Shown here one piece after another: positions 1 to 12,600 of a stretch of 64,000 nucleotides of DNA (its first letter is position 1; every line of letters starts with the position of its first letter). This DNA is from Campylorhamphus procurvoides. Its lineage: Eukaryota > Chordata > Aves > Passeriformes > Dendrocolaptidae. Location: assembly GCA_013396655.1 (NCBI GenBank), contig WBMV01004766.1, positions 124,001 through 188,000 on the forward strand, given 5' to 3'. The translations under genes were made by a program, and so were the position numbers. The notes beneath the pieces were generated by a model. That model had not been told where the DNA came from and searched no databases. It was given only the letters and a program-made list of their open reading frames with translations.

Positions 1-2419
1 CACTAACCCAGTTAACTCACTGTTAATTTCAGGCCATATTCTGAGCATGGGAATCCAGCTCAAGTTAAAGATCAACATTTAAAATAAAAGGCAATGTTAT
101 TTTTTTCAAACCCTGAACAATTAAAAGGAAAAATCTACTAATAAAAGCAGAAAAAAATTGACATGTCAGTAGCTCTATGGAGGGTATTTCTAAATTGTCT
201 GTTCAGTCAGACTTGAAGTTTTTATAGTTTATGAATAAAAATGTATAATTTATTAGAGGGATATACATGAACAGATGTATGCGCACATCTTAGTCATTCT
301 TTATAATCGTCGTGAAGGAGCTTTGTTAAAAAGGGTCCAAATGATGCTTCCATGAAACAGGTAAATCATGCATTGATTACGGGAAAATGTTAATTAATTA
401 AGATCAGTTCAGGACTTCACACAGATATCTTTTCAGTGGAATAGCAGGAATGATTCTCTTAACAGTGAAGATTCCTTGCATTCATATATCTCTATGAAAC
501 TGCTTAAATTTTGTTTAGCTTCAATGAATAAATATTTATTTTGGTTTTATTAGGTTTTATACACAGTAGAAGATAAATGTGAGTGCTGCTGATTCCTATC
601 CTGGCAACACAGCTCATTTTATAGATGTTATTTTAACCAAATTTGGACTTTGAATCAGCATAGAAAGATGGGACTGTTTGAAGCCATGGCAGGTGAGATC
701 CTAATATCAAACTCACAGTTTTTTCATTTTTAAAAGAAAACTCACTAGTGGAATTCTAACAGAGACTGAAGATTTACAATAGTATTTTCGATTGGTCCTA
801 TTCTCACTGCAAATGCTGCAGAGAAACAACCTGAAACAAAGACCAACCAAGCAACCAACTGTGTTTTTTGGGATGTAGAGGATGGTTTTAATCTAGCCTC
901 TTCTCTGAGTTCCCCTTCTTCCATATTCTCATTAATAAGCTCCTATTTAGCAACAGAAGAAGCTTGTTAAGTGACATCAGGAGGACAGAGAGATACCTGA
1001 CTAGCTGGACTTTTGCTTAAGCTGACTAAGGAGTGGATGAACACAATCTGGATACTTTTTTATAAAAGCAATGCTCCTTTCAGAGAAAAAAAAAAAAAGG
1101 TAAGCAAAGCACAACTGTTCAGTAGAAAGCACAAATACAAATTGTGCAAGATGCTACAGTATCGCGGAAAGCAGTGGGTTTGCTGAACCAACTTTAATGT
1201 GCCCCAGCTGAGGATTTGAACTTTAACTGGATTTGGCAGCAAAGGGAATAAGTTCAAAAGGATTCAGCATGTGACTGTAAATCCTGCCTCTGTGCAGCCT
1301 TAGCAAATAGTCTTTGTAACGAGTGTGCATTTCATTCAGCTTTCATTTGCCCTCATTTTCAGGGAGAAGAACTTACTCATCTGTATCATCATTCTAATAT
1401 GGAAAATTATATAGATATGTTTAATAAGGTCCAGTTCCAAAAACTTGAAGTTGTTAAACTTTAAAAATATTGTCCTGCTCCTTTTTAACTTGCTTTGAAA
1501 ATAAATTTAGAAGAAATATAAAGTACTGGAATGTCTGCCTGGGACAGCCAATCCCTTTATGAGATCTGCAGAGCTAACACAGTGAACATGGTGGTTCTCC
1601 CCCATTAACCCAGTTTTAAAAGCTTTGAACTTCCTTCTTCACGAGGTTTTTTTCCTGAGTTACTATTTTCCACCTATTGGCCATTAGAGTTTTTCTACTT
1701 CCATTTACATTAAATCAAACCAATGGATTTTCTAATATTTTTAATTGCTTTTTAAAGATTTTTCCTTTTTCTTCCCTCCTTTCCCCTCCCCTTTCTATTT
1801 TTTTAACCAGAATCTGTAGTTTGACTGTTCCTTCAAAACAAAGCAAAATTCCTTGATCCTTTACAGAAGTTAATGGCGCGTGTCATTTAACAGCATGTGA
1901 GGTCCTGCTCATCTCCTGTGTGTGATCCAGATGCATCCTCACCACTGAAAGTCAGCAGAGACAGGCAGATTTATGTCATCTGAGTTTTCCTCTGATCCAA
2001 ATCGTGTAGCCTGAGTGCCTTTCAGAGCTGGAGGATACAGGACAAAGGAGCTAAACAGTTCCATCGCAGCCTACTGCTGCCAACAGCAGTTCTGTGTGTC
2101 CTAGGAAAAATAAGTGAAGAGGCAATTTTGTAACAATTTGGAAAGTGACTATTTGTTTCACAAAGAAAGGAGCCAACAGAGATGTAATTACTGCTTAAAA
2201 TGTGTTTGTATTTGATACTCCCTAAACCACATTTGGTTTTCTTGTTCTTATTGCCCAGTCTAATCCAGAATGCTGACTACTGACTAGTAATTTGTACACC
2301 TTTGGGTTTGTTGAGATGAAGACTGAAAAGTTTGCTTAAAAGAAGGCAGGATGATAGCTCAAAGGGAATGAATTGCCTCACTGCAGAGTGTTTATGCACG
2401 AATTGTTGCACCTGTGCTT
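1..2419. other. AT-rich unique non-coding sequence
   Basis: I see no gene in this stretch. It is AT-rich with short homopolymer runs, including A runs near 1086-1098 and a T/C-rich tract near 1740-1800. No repeat family is recognisable. A strong donor-like CAG|gtgaga lies near 693 behind a short ATG frame, but there is no convincing acceptor or CpG-rich promoter, so it is not called. Confidence 0.6.
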
Positions 2420-2650
2420 CAAGTCAGGGCTGCGCTCCTGCCTCCGGAATGTGCAGCACCACGGACAGCGGAGCCGGGGGAAAGAGTCATTGCAGGCTCT
2501 CGGAATGCATCAACCAGGAATGTGGGATTGTTCTGGGATAGAGCTGGCCTGTGAAGTATGGTCTGTGATGCTTCTGCACACAGGACTCCTGTCGGCGGGG
2601 ATGGCAGAGTGACAGCAGCCACAGTTTCGATTTGGTTTGATTCGGTCTGA
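2420..2650. other. CpG-rich patch of unknown nature
   Basis: About ten CpG dinucleotides fall within roughly 230 bp, while the flanks are CpG-poor and AT-rich. Overlapping frames are open here on both strands. One plus frame (2332-2541, 69 residues) carries eleven cysteines but matches no family I recognise and has no signal peptide. The patch could be a small CpG island, a GC-rich exon or a fragment of an unrecognised repeat. Only the base composition is directly seen. Confidence 0.4.
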
Positions 2651-5600
2651 TGCTCTGCAGGCACTGTTGGGCTGACATCTAGTGTAGAGTTTGAAAATCC
2701 TTCCTCCCAGAGGAAGATCAATACTTCTGATAATGAGGATGCAAAGGCATATTGGGCCTTCTGGAAAATGGTGCAGAGTGGTCAACATGAGGCAGATTTA
2801 AAATCCATAACAGCATCTATATTCCTTGATAAGCAGATCCACTGATAAGTGAGGATTGCTTTGAGTTCACACACATGTGCCACTGGAATGAGCATTTTCA
2901 GCCTGAAACCGCTCCCTAGACTCAGGGAACTATACCCCCTTTTAGAAAAGGAGTGGTCTCCCTTTAGCACAGGTATGACTGGATCCCTCTTTTCACTCAA
3001 AGCCAGGCAGGGATGGTGCCACTACCTCTCTGTGCCAACCCAGTGTCTAGAAATCCCAGGGCAATGAGGTGAGGGTTTCCCTAAGACTGAGCATAGAGTT
3101 AAAAGCACATCTCCCAACAAGGAGAATGCACAAGTGCCTGTGTTCCCTGCACAGGCACTAGGCTGGACCCAAGGCACACTATATCCCTCCTGTAATGCAG
3201 TGATACTAAAAATGAAAAATAAAGGGGAAAAGATATTTCACAGACAAAACAAAGGTAACTCTGTAACCTCATGGCCAATGCTCCCTTTCTGGGAATGGCA
3301 TTGTCAAACTCTATTCCAAAGACTGAATTAAATAGTTTTTGAATAAAAGATGTGAACAACATCAGGAACAATGACTAAAGCCTCATGTGAGTCACTGTAT
3401 CACTGGGCTACAAAATGAATCTGCTTTTCCCTCTCTCTCTGTCCCTGCCCTCATGAATCTTGCACTGCTGAGCACAGCAGCACAGCTTGTCTGTGTCTCC
3501 ACACAAAACTGTACACTCCATAGGCATGACTGGGGACAGATACCTGCAGCGGAGAAAATACTGATCCCTTAAAGAAATGCTGTTGGTTTTTCTGCCCTAC
3601 AATAACCCTTCACACAGGACCCCGGTGTGTGTCCAGACTTTCCTGTTGCTTTTATTTCCTTCTTATGTTTCAGCTGCAATAAGGGAAAAGAGTCATGCTT
3701 TCCAAGTATTTCCTCCTTTCTTCATTCAGATTCAATATTTCAATAATTACATTTAATTGGCACTTTCAATTAATCTATTTCTGACAAGCATCACTCTCTC
3801 TGTATATGTGGTACATTTGAGAGCTTCATACTGACAGAATACCCAAATAACTCATCTAACCTTGTATCAGTCTGGCAGAGATGGACTGCACTCAGCAGTT
3901 CATGCATTTTAACAGTTGATTTTGTTGCCTGCATTCCTTATGAAAAGAGTTTACAGGATGTTAAATGCCGGCAGTAAATGCTGAAAAGAGTGTGATAGAT
4001 ATTATACATGAATTATTGCATTCCATACTGTATTGGTCTGCTGAATATCCAACCCAGGAAACAAGCCTTGACTGTATGTTCAGTCTTTATTTCCATATTG
4101 ATGGGTTTTTAACTGTCTCATTCCTTTGTAATCTTAATCAAGAGCAACCTGATTACTTATTTATTTTTATAATGCCACTTGAAACATTGTTCTCTTGTCT
4201 TTGATTTCATGGGACTTCAGGGACGTATCTTCCTTCTAAAACTTAACTCCACTAGTGCTGGTCAAAATCTACATTTTCCAATGGCTTTTCTTAATAAAAA
4301 TGTCATGTATATGTATGTAAACATACACATAAATGTTTCCATAAAAATAATTTCAAAAATTCTCAATGCTCATTAACTCAGAAATATTGGCTAAAAAATA
4401 TAAACAATCTCCACACATTCTGAAGACCTCAGAATATCTAGAAGTAATTCTCCAAAACAAATACTACTTCCAGCACACATTTTAAATGTATGTGTATTGC
4501 CATTTTCTGAGTAGAGCAGCATATTTCTCGTGTAATACATTTTTCTATGCTGGTCAATGGATTTCAGCAAGTTGATGTTTTGTAAATAAACTAAAACTTA
4601 AAATTATTTTTAACACAAGTGTGTTATAAACAAAACTTATGTGACATGTATTGCAGTATTAGAAAATTTTTGCATGCTCTTAAAAACTCTAAGCTGTAGC
4701 CCATGAGTAAGAATGTTCATTAAATATTCCTTTTGTTATTGTCTTTTGACCTCCTGTTTTCCTCCTGCTCTTTTAAAATAGTGAACACATTAGAATCCCC
4801 CAAGACAAGATAAAGAAACAGTGTTTATTTGGAAAAAGGTGAAAGTCAGTGATTTAATACAGAGACTAAAGCACTTTAAAAGGGAAATAATTCTTATCAA
4901 GCTTGTAAACAAACTTCTCCCTAACAAGTAGGCAGAGGAACATTGCCTCATGTGTCTTGTCATGGTCAGCTTGTTTCCATAGCTTTTACTGTGTTTCCTC
5001 ACAAGCACCTGGGATTGGCATCAGGACAGTGCCAGAGCATGGTAGAGGAACCATCTACCAAGGTATATCCAGCCGCTCTCATGGTAGGAAACTGTCACAT
5101 CCATGCAAATCTGGTAAATTTCCATGTATTCTTCCTCACATTAATATTCACAGCAATAATTTTCAGCATAATACATCCTTGGAATTCTCATATATCTGAT
5201 GAGACTCAAAACTGGAAAGTTCTGAGAGGCAGGTCATCTTATTTGTGAGAGCTCTGAAACCACTTGTCTTTTCCTAGTAATAAAGAACTAGAAAAGACAC
5301 CTTAGGAGTGAATTCACTTGTTTCTGTTGACACTTCCAGTAACCAGTTCATTGTGCTCTGAACTCTTCTGCCAGGATCACTGAAAGCAGAGGCCGCTCCA
5401 CTGGCAGCTCTCCCTGCTCCATCAGATTCCAGCCCATACCTGGCTTTGGCACACAGCAAACACCATGTGGCCACAAAAAGCAACCTGCTGCTGCAAAAAC
5501 CCTCAATAGTCACAAACTCCAAGTGGGAACTGCTCCCATAGGGCAAGGGGACATTATCACGTCATGAAGTGGCTGGGAGTCACATCTCCAAGAGCTGTGG

Positions 5601-5730
5601 AAGGGACCATGGCATTAACAGAGGGCTGTGAGCACAAATAAATCCAGGATAGCTCTTCAAAAGGAAAAAAAGAGGATGGCTCCAGCCCATTTGCATGGAT
5701 GGGTGTCTAAATTAGCCTGTAAGCAGCTGG
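2651..5730. other. Unique non-coding sequence
   Basis: Only short chance frames occur and no repeat family is recognised. Base composition is AT-rich throughout, with a slightly more GC-rich patch near 5340-5560. Confidence 0.55.
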
Positions 5731-5805
5731 GGTGGGATGGGATGGGATGGGATGGGATGGGATGGGATGGGATGGGATGGGATGGGATGGGATGGGATGG
5801 GGTGG
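5731..5805. repeat. (GGGAT)n pentanucleotide microsatellite
   Basis: About thirteen uninterrupted copies of a GGGAT-type unit run from about 5736 to 5800, with imperfect copies at both edges. The array is read as repeating Met-Gly-Trp-Asp-Gly on the plus strand and Ser-His-Pro-Ile-Pro on the minus strand. This explains the apparent low-complexity proteins there, which are not real genes. Uniformity of the units suggests a young and probably length-variable locus. Confidence 0.97.
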
Positions 5806-8800
5806 CAGCAGTACTGGTTGTGGCTTCAGCCTGGGAAGACATTCAATGACATAGTTCTGATTATACCATTTTGTAAGCACAGTTTGCAATTTCATGTGTT
5901 ATTTTCCAAGACTCTTTCCAAGACTCTATCTCCCTACTCCTCAAACAGCCCAAAAGGTGGCCTTTCCATCCTCTGGTTGGCTCTCACAGAACAGATCTTC
6001 TCCAAGTTCTTTAGAAGAGAGTGGCAGACAACCACAATGATTGTAGTGATCAGACATCTAGGGATGATGGACACTAGTAACCCCACAAGTTCTTTCTCTC
6101 AGCTTGAGCTGAAAGGGTTACAAAGATGAGGGTGATGGTAAGAAGGTTAAAAAGTGATCAGTGAAAGGCAGAATGTACTCTAAGCATCCTGTCTCTTCAC
6201 TTTAAGTGTTTAGGGAATCTCTAGCTGCAACCCATTTCTGTGAAACCTAAATCACAGGACAGGATACATGTCCCTGCTAGCTAAAACACGTAATTCTGCA
6301 TTGCAGGACTTGGTTATTCACCAACAGTTAAGGGTGAAGGGGGTACAGAGGCAGGGTGGGCAAGCAGCAAGAAAGAAAACAGGGAAAAAGTGGAACTCTG
6401 CATTATTTGCCTTGCCATAAGCTTCAAATACAGGAGCACCAACTTCATGTCTTTGAGGATTCCTTAGACTTTAATCTGTATGTTTGGTTTGCTCAGGCTG
6501 ATCACATTTACATGGAAGGAAAAGGAGGGAAATATCATGGTGCAACAACTTTGAAGTGTTTTTATAAAATACAACTCTTGAGTTTACATGAACCATCCAA
6601 ACTATTTGACCTTCATTCTTTCAAAAACCTGCTCCAAAGCCTTGTTCCTGCAAACATGCAGGAATTTATTTCTGAGACCACAGTGCACAAGTGGACAGAC
6701 ATTCTTTGCATCAGAAAGATGCAAAGGGCCAGACTCCCACTTTGTATAAATTTTCAGAGATTCATTCGTTTTAAAAAACTAAAGGTGTGTACTCCCCTGA
6801 GAGTGTGAGCCATAACCCTACACATCCAGATGTTGGAGTGAGCTGCTGTGGAGTAAGTTAATCATCAGGTGAGCTGTAGTAGTTCATCTTTCTGCACTTT
6901 GTCCTTTCACAAATGCAAAAAATATATGGAAGCTTAAACCTCTGCCCCTAACTCTTAGACTGATGCATTTTATTTGTTTTTTTCCATGCCAAGGACATGC
7001 ACTCAGTCAATTGCCACAGTCCAGCTGATGAGTCCTAACTTATTAAATCATGCCAACTCAATTGTGTTGGAGCTGATGATGACTTGTGAGGTTCCTTGGC
7101 ACTGCAGCTTCTGCTGGAGGCAGAAATCTGTGGACAATACTAAACAGCAGTGAATAAAATGTCCAGACTTGATGGGCCTTTCTCTGACCTGACCCATTTC
7201 TGATGTTCTGTGGAGGTCTCCAGCTGAACCAGCTGCCTCAGCTCCTCACAGCAGCCAGGGAAGGTCCCATCAGCTGAACTCAATTCAGTTCCCATACACG
7301 GGTATCTGCAGGTTTTCATATCTGGGTGGCTCCCACCTGCTTGTGCTTTCTGTAGCAGTAGCTGAGGGTCAGGCAGGAATCTTAAAAGCCAATATATGAC
7401 TATGTGGGGAGAAAATAATGAAGCTCTCTGTGCACCTGTGTCACCAAATTAAAGGATCTGCTCCTCCTACATACCCAGTGCTGTCCACTGCCAGAGACAG
7501 GACAGTGGACTCGGCGTATCTTTGACCTGACTGGATAGAACCCTTTCCAGTTCCTATTAAAGTGGCAATGGAACTTATTTTAAGGCTGAGTGGATACACA
7601 CCATACAATTTTCTATGAATTAATTCTCTGCTACAACATGTTTATTGGAAAAGGTGCCTCAGGAAAGGATTTACTGTTCAGAACAAGTTTACACTCAGAG
7701 CACAGACAGTAAAGCATCTGACTGGCAGAGTTTGGGTTGTGGACTGTGCTGCCAGCTGAGACCACAACCTGAACCTCCCCCTGGAACCTCTCTCCAGCCA
7801 TTCTCCTTCCTCTTGCTTCTGCCCCCTCCTCTGGTACGGCACCCACCTTTCTTCGCTCATCTCTGGATGTCTGCTCACTCAGCCTTGACTGCAAAGTCAT
7901 TGTCACTCTGCATTCCTGTTCCAGAGACTGTGTGTGTCTGCTTTGTATCCCAGTCCAGGTTCTTCCTGATAGTCTGGGCCCTGCTTCCCAGAGCTCCTAA
8001 CACAGAAAGGGCTTCACATTGCTGGGTTAGGAAGACTCTTTTTCAGCTCTTCTAATAATACAAAATACAGGGGCTTCTACACCTGAGATTTGTTTTGTCC
8101 CATCTCTTGGAGGAAAAACTCCCCTCACTGCATTCCTATCCTGGCAAACACCATCCATATCCCCCCTCTTATTCCCTGTTCCTCTTTATTCCATTGATGG
8201 TTTGCTGTTGTCTTTTTTCACCAAAATATATGCACTTATATTTGCTCTGTTGATGTTTGCAGTTTATAGCTGAAAACTAAAGTCTGAGCGCTGTCTCAAG
8301 ATTTTTCGCCACATTTCTAATTGCTGTTATCTGCTTTCCATTTTCATTTTCCTGCCACTAGGACTGAGGCCACCTGAAGAGGAACTTTGCAGGAGAATTC
8401 AGCTAAGCTTTGTTTTCTTGGATGAGCAGTACTCTTGCTCTAAGTGCCTGTCATCATAAGCCTTTAGAAAATATCTCATGTAAACAGGGAATGACTGGGG
8501 AAGACAAGAAACAAAATAAAAGAGTACAAGTACATGTGGATCTAGCTTTGGAATTAGAAATTGAGAAAAAGGTCTTATATAATATGTCAAAAGAGTTTTA
8601 TGTAAGTGATTTATTGGGTTTAGTAGAAGTGATTTATTTGGTCTATTTTTGTTCTAGGGTTTCAGTGTTATAAATAACAGCAAGATCTCTTTCAAACAGA
8701 AATACAACCTGCACCTTGCTAAGACAGAAACTTTTCCGAATCTCATGGAGGAGAGATTAAGTGCTGCTGGATGTAAGTCATAATTCTGGCACACTGTCAA

Positions 8801-9379
8801 GTATTTCTTCAAAAACAAGACTTGGAAACTTTAATTTACAGCTTTGGAAGTTAAAGAGTAGTTGTAAGGACACAGTTAGTTCTCTTCCAAAAATAACCCA
8901 GATTTCTTCCTCAGTTCTGTCACAAGCCCTGCAATGCTCAATCCTCCCATAAAGTGTCCATTGTCTAACAAGCTGCTATTTCATCCTAGATGTGGAAGTC
9001 ACTGCACCAGATCACTCCCAGCACAGGATAAATGTGGGAGAGCACGTGACAGGAAATAGCAGCAGCCTCTTTGAGGGAAGGACAACTCCCTGTGCCAGCT
9101 GCTCCCTGGTAAATACAATATTAATACTCATTCTTACTCCATGAGGTAGGCAAGGTTGCGTTTTGCTTTCCCATCTCCCATGCCTGCCCACAGTGAGCAG
9201 AGAGCAGCTGGCACAGAGGAACCTTGTTCTGTGAAGCTTCTCTTCTAGAACTGTTTCCTGCACTGGCTTTGCACCTATTCAACATTATTCCTGCCTGGAA
9301 GTAGGCATTTCTTTCTCATTCATCCTGGGTTATTAACAAAACACTCACAATCAGTACTACAGTTTTTTGGTTGGGTTTG
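5806..9379. other. Unique non-coding sequence
   Basis: No gene is supported. The 150-codon plus frame at 6356-6808 and the overlapping frames at 7631-8055 show no recognisable domain and no convincing splice context. No repeat family is recognised. Confidence 0.5.
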
Positions 9380-9407
9380 CTTGGTTTGGTTTGGTTTGGT
9401 TTTTTTA
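9380..9407. repeat. (GGTTT)n short tandem repeat
   Basis: Roughly four to five imperfect copies of a GGTTT unit lie directly upstream of the CR1 tail at 9473. It is a simple repeat with no coding capacity. Confidence 0.8.
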
Positions 9408-9472
9408 CTGTCTCATTTGAAAATGAAGGAATTAAAAAACATAATTTCAGAAGGTGTTTCTGACCCACTCCT

Positions 9473-9605
9473 GAATGTGTTCAAGACCAGGTTGGATGGG
9501 TCTTGGAGCAATCTGGTTTAGTGGAAGGTGTCCCTGCCCATGGCACGGGGTTGGAATGAGATAAGCTTTAAAATCCTTTCCAACCCTAACCATTCTATTC
9601 TCACT
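9473..9605 (+). mobile_element. CR1 LINE 3' end fragment, plus orientation
   Basis: The segment carries the conserved CR1 3' untranslated tail: the 'gttggatggg...gagcaa(t)ctggttta' block, 'gaaggtgtccctgcccatggca', then 'ggttggaatgagat' and 'ccttccaaccctaaccattctatt'. CR1 is a non-LTR retrotransposon whose copies are usually heavily 5'-truncated, as here. No reverse-transcriptase sequence remains. Several substitutions and loss of the clean terminal octamer repeats suggest an old copy. Confidence 0.93.
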
Positions 9606-12600
9606 CTGCACAATTCTCAACCCCCAAAATATTTAATGCCATTTCCATTCCTTCACTTAACAAAATGAAGGTTTTCAGTTGTTTCCTAAAAAGCCAAAAC
9701 TTACTCTACCCCAATGTTTCTGAACCACTTTGACAACAAATTAGAGGGAAAACCTGAAGCTCAGACACATTACCAGACACAAAGAAATCTCTTAGGTGGA
9801 GTCTCACAGCAGAAAGGAATCATATGTTCAACATCTCACAAATCTGATGGGTATTTTCTGCACTCCAAAGTGTAGGATGGACTCAAACCTGAAACACGGT
9901 GATTGTTCTCTGGAAAAGTCATTTTTTTATAGGTTTTTAAAAAGGTTAGATGGCTCCTAAACAGAATTTAGATTCTTTGGTGAAAGAAGTACATCCAATG
10001 AGGTCAACTGTCTCAAAGAAGAGCTACAGAGGAGCAGGCAGAGCTTGGCAAAGAGCAGAGTTTCTCTTGATGCTCAGGAATATGGCAAGGGGTTTACTTT
10101 TTTTTTCTTTTTTACTAGTTGCCTTGAAAAATTAAAAAAAATGTGAGTTAAAAGGATGATTTTTTTCCTTTGTTTTCTTAGCAAATGGAAAGTAAGTTTG
10201 AACATCTTTTTCCCCAGCTGAAGTCAAATATTTTTTCTTCCTTGGATGTCTTTTAAAAATTAATGTCAATACATTTTCAGAGAAAACGGTTTTGAAATGT
10301 TAATGAAAACACTTCGGTTAAAAATGCCAAAATAAAGACATTTATTTTTTATTCTTTTTTTTCTCCGATGATATTTGAAGGCAAAAGAAAAATGGGGAAC
10401 AAGCTGTACCTTCTTAGCTAATTTTTAACTGGCTGACACAAGATTTTACACCTTTTCTCCACTGTTGATTAGAAGGGCCACTGATGATGATTTTCCCAAA
10501 GCAAACAGAGTATAGAGAAGAATCCAACCAACACATCTGAGACAATACATTTTGGTGGGAGCAGAATAGAAAAACTCAAAGATAACAGAGGCCTGTGCCA
10601 TGCAGAACACTTCAAAATGATCAAGCAAATGCAAATGAGATTAATTTCTTACAAACTGATACAGTGGGGAAAATTTAACATCTCTAAGCAAATGAAATCT
10701 CCTTAGCAGCTTTACCTGCTCAGTTTATTCACTGGTGAGCTAAACTACAGATTAAAAGTGCCAACATGCACTTACTATACTCAAAGTCCATGTTAAGGTG
10801 AAATAATTATCTTTATAGCTGATATTTAGATTTGAAGAGAATGTGACAAGGAGAAAACAAAGCTAAAAAGCCTCAAAGGAACAATAGAGCTTGTTTCCAA
10901 AAATATTGATGGATGTGTTGTCGTTTGGAGTCAGCTTGGCTCAGGCAGGCAGGTGGCTGGAGGAGCTGAAGGATCCGGCACTGTTTTGACAGGAAGGCAA
11001 ACACATCAGTTTAAATTTAACAATCCCTCTACTCAAGTTGTCATTTCAAATCTTTCTTATGCCATCGACCTGACATTAGATCAATAAAATTATGACATTT
11101 TATGGCACATCAGTGACATAAAAAATAATATTGATTGAAAATCCTAGAGGATGGAAAAAAACCAAAAAGCATATGTTACATAGGTGGGTTTTTTGTTTCT
11201 TTTTTAAAGTAATGAACTTTTTTTACATCAAAGATGCTAACTGCCATACCACATTAGTTAGTAGTTACTAAAATTGTATCAGGGGATCACTTCTTGCTGA
11301 AGAAATCTAAAGGAGGCCAGCTAGATGAACACATTAGTTTTTGTCTGAATGTATACATTGAATGATATCTGTTCTCCTTGACTGTTTCTACTTCAATCCT
11401 ATTTTCATCTTTCCATTATTTCTGTATGTGAGGGTGTTATTACAATTTTCCTTGAAGTGTAGCTCAAATATTTTTGTATGATGATCAAATATATGTTAAA
11501 ATGTTGTTTTTAATGGTACTCTCAAAGTCTAAGTTGGGGGGAAAAAAACAAAAAACACCTTATTTGGAGACTCTTCTCAAGAAAGACTAAACTACTGGAA
11601 GTTTAGAAAAGTATATAAAAACCCCCAGATTTGTAAGGTGTAATACCTGGCACAAAATAACTGAAATGCAGAAAGACATTGTTTTGTGATGTTGAGAAAG
11701 AGGAACAGTAAAAGAGGATATTTTGTGGAGTCAAAACTTTAACTGCCATTACCCTGGACATTTTTGTCATTTGAAAGTGTGCATCAGAGAGCTGATTGCA
11801 ACACAGATCACAACAATATGATGAGAAAATGGGATTTGACTCTCCAGGGGCCACTTGATCTTTGAGTAAGATGAACTGCCTAAAGAAAGCCTGCTTTCAG
11901 TTAATTAGCTTTGTAGTCCGAGTACTCCTCTCAGATGTGGAGACCCTTTGGTTGAGAAAATTTAAACCTGACTTGGTCAACTTGAGTTTTCTTGACAGTG
12001 AAATAGCTGGAAGCCTTTACAGTCTCATTTTTGCAGACCTCTTGGTGAAGTAATTCTGCACAGAAGATATAAAATTTAACCTGGCTAGGGACAGGTGAAA
12101 AAGGGAGTTTGATTCTATATATTCATTTGTACACTTGCTGAAAACACACTGAGCAGTGGCCAGGAGTCAGTGACAACCTCAGTATTAATGTAGCAGGTCC
12201 TCTTCTGCTTTGCACATGTTCCCCAAGTATTTGATCCTTTTCTCAGATAAAAAGAATCAGCCCAACTCCAGTGTGGCCAGAGGACCTTGACTGACCAACA
12301 GGAGTGTCTGGGGTAGCAAGTGTTGTGTATATCCTAAATCTCCTCCTAACTCCAGTCCACAAAACAAAAGGCTTGGTTCAGGTGCTCACGTGTGGGGCAT
12401 CTCATGCAATTTTGGGTTTGTAGCATCCAGCTGCTGCCTCCAAGGAGCACAGATACCTGTTGTAGCTCCTCTGTGGCTCAGATACCCCAGGACAGCTCAC
12501 AGCAAGGTTGCATTTATAGCTGCAGCCAAATGGTTTCTGTTTAACCTTAACTTTGTAGACCAAGCTGCTGCTTTCAGCTCTGGAGTGTGCTGTTTTCAAA

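Noticed and set aside
668..692. ATG in good context followed by CAG|gtgaga, possible first exon (MGLFEAMA)
   Set aside because: It is a very short segment in AT-rich DNA without CpG enrichment, promoter signal or downstream plus-strand exon in phase.
5628..5895. Repeat proteins with MGWDG or SHPIP motifs
   Set aside because: They are direct translations of the (GGGAT)n microsatellite.
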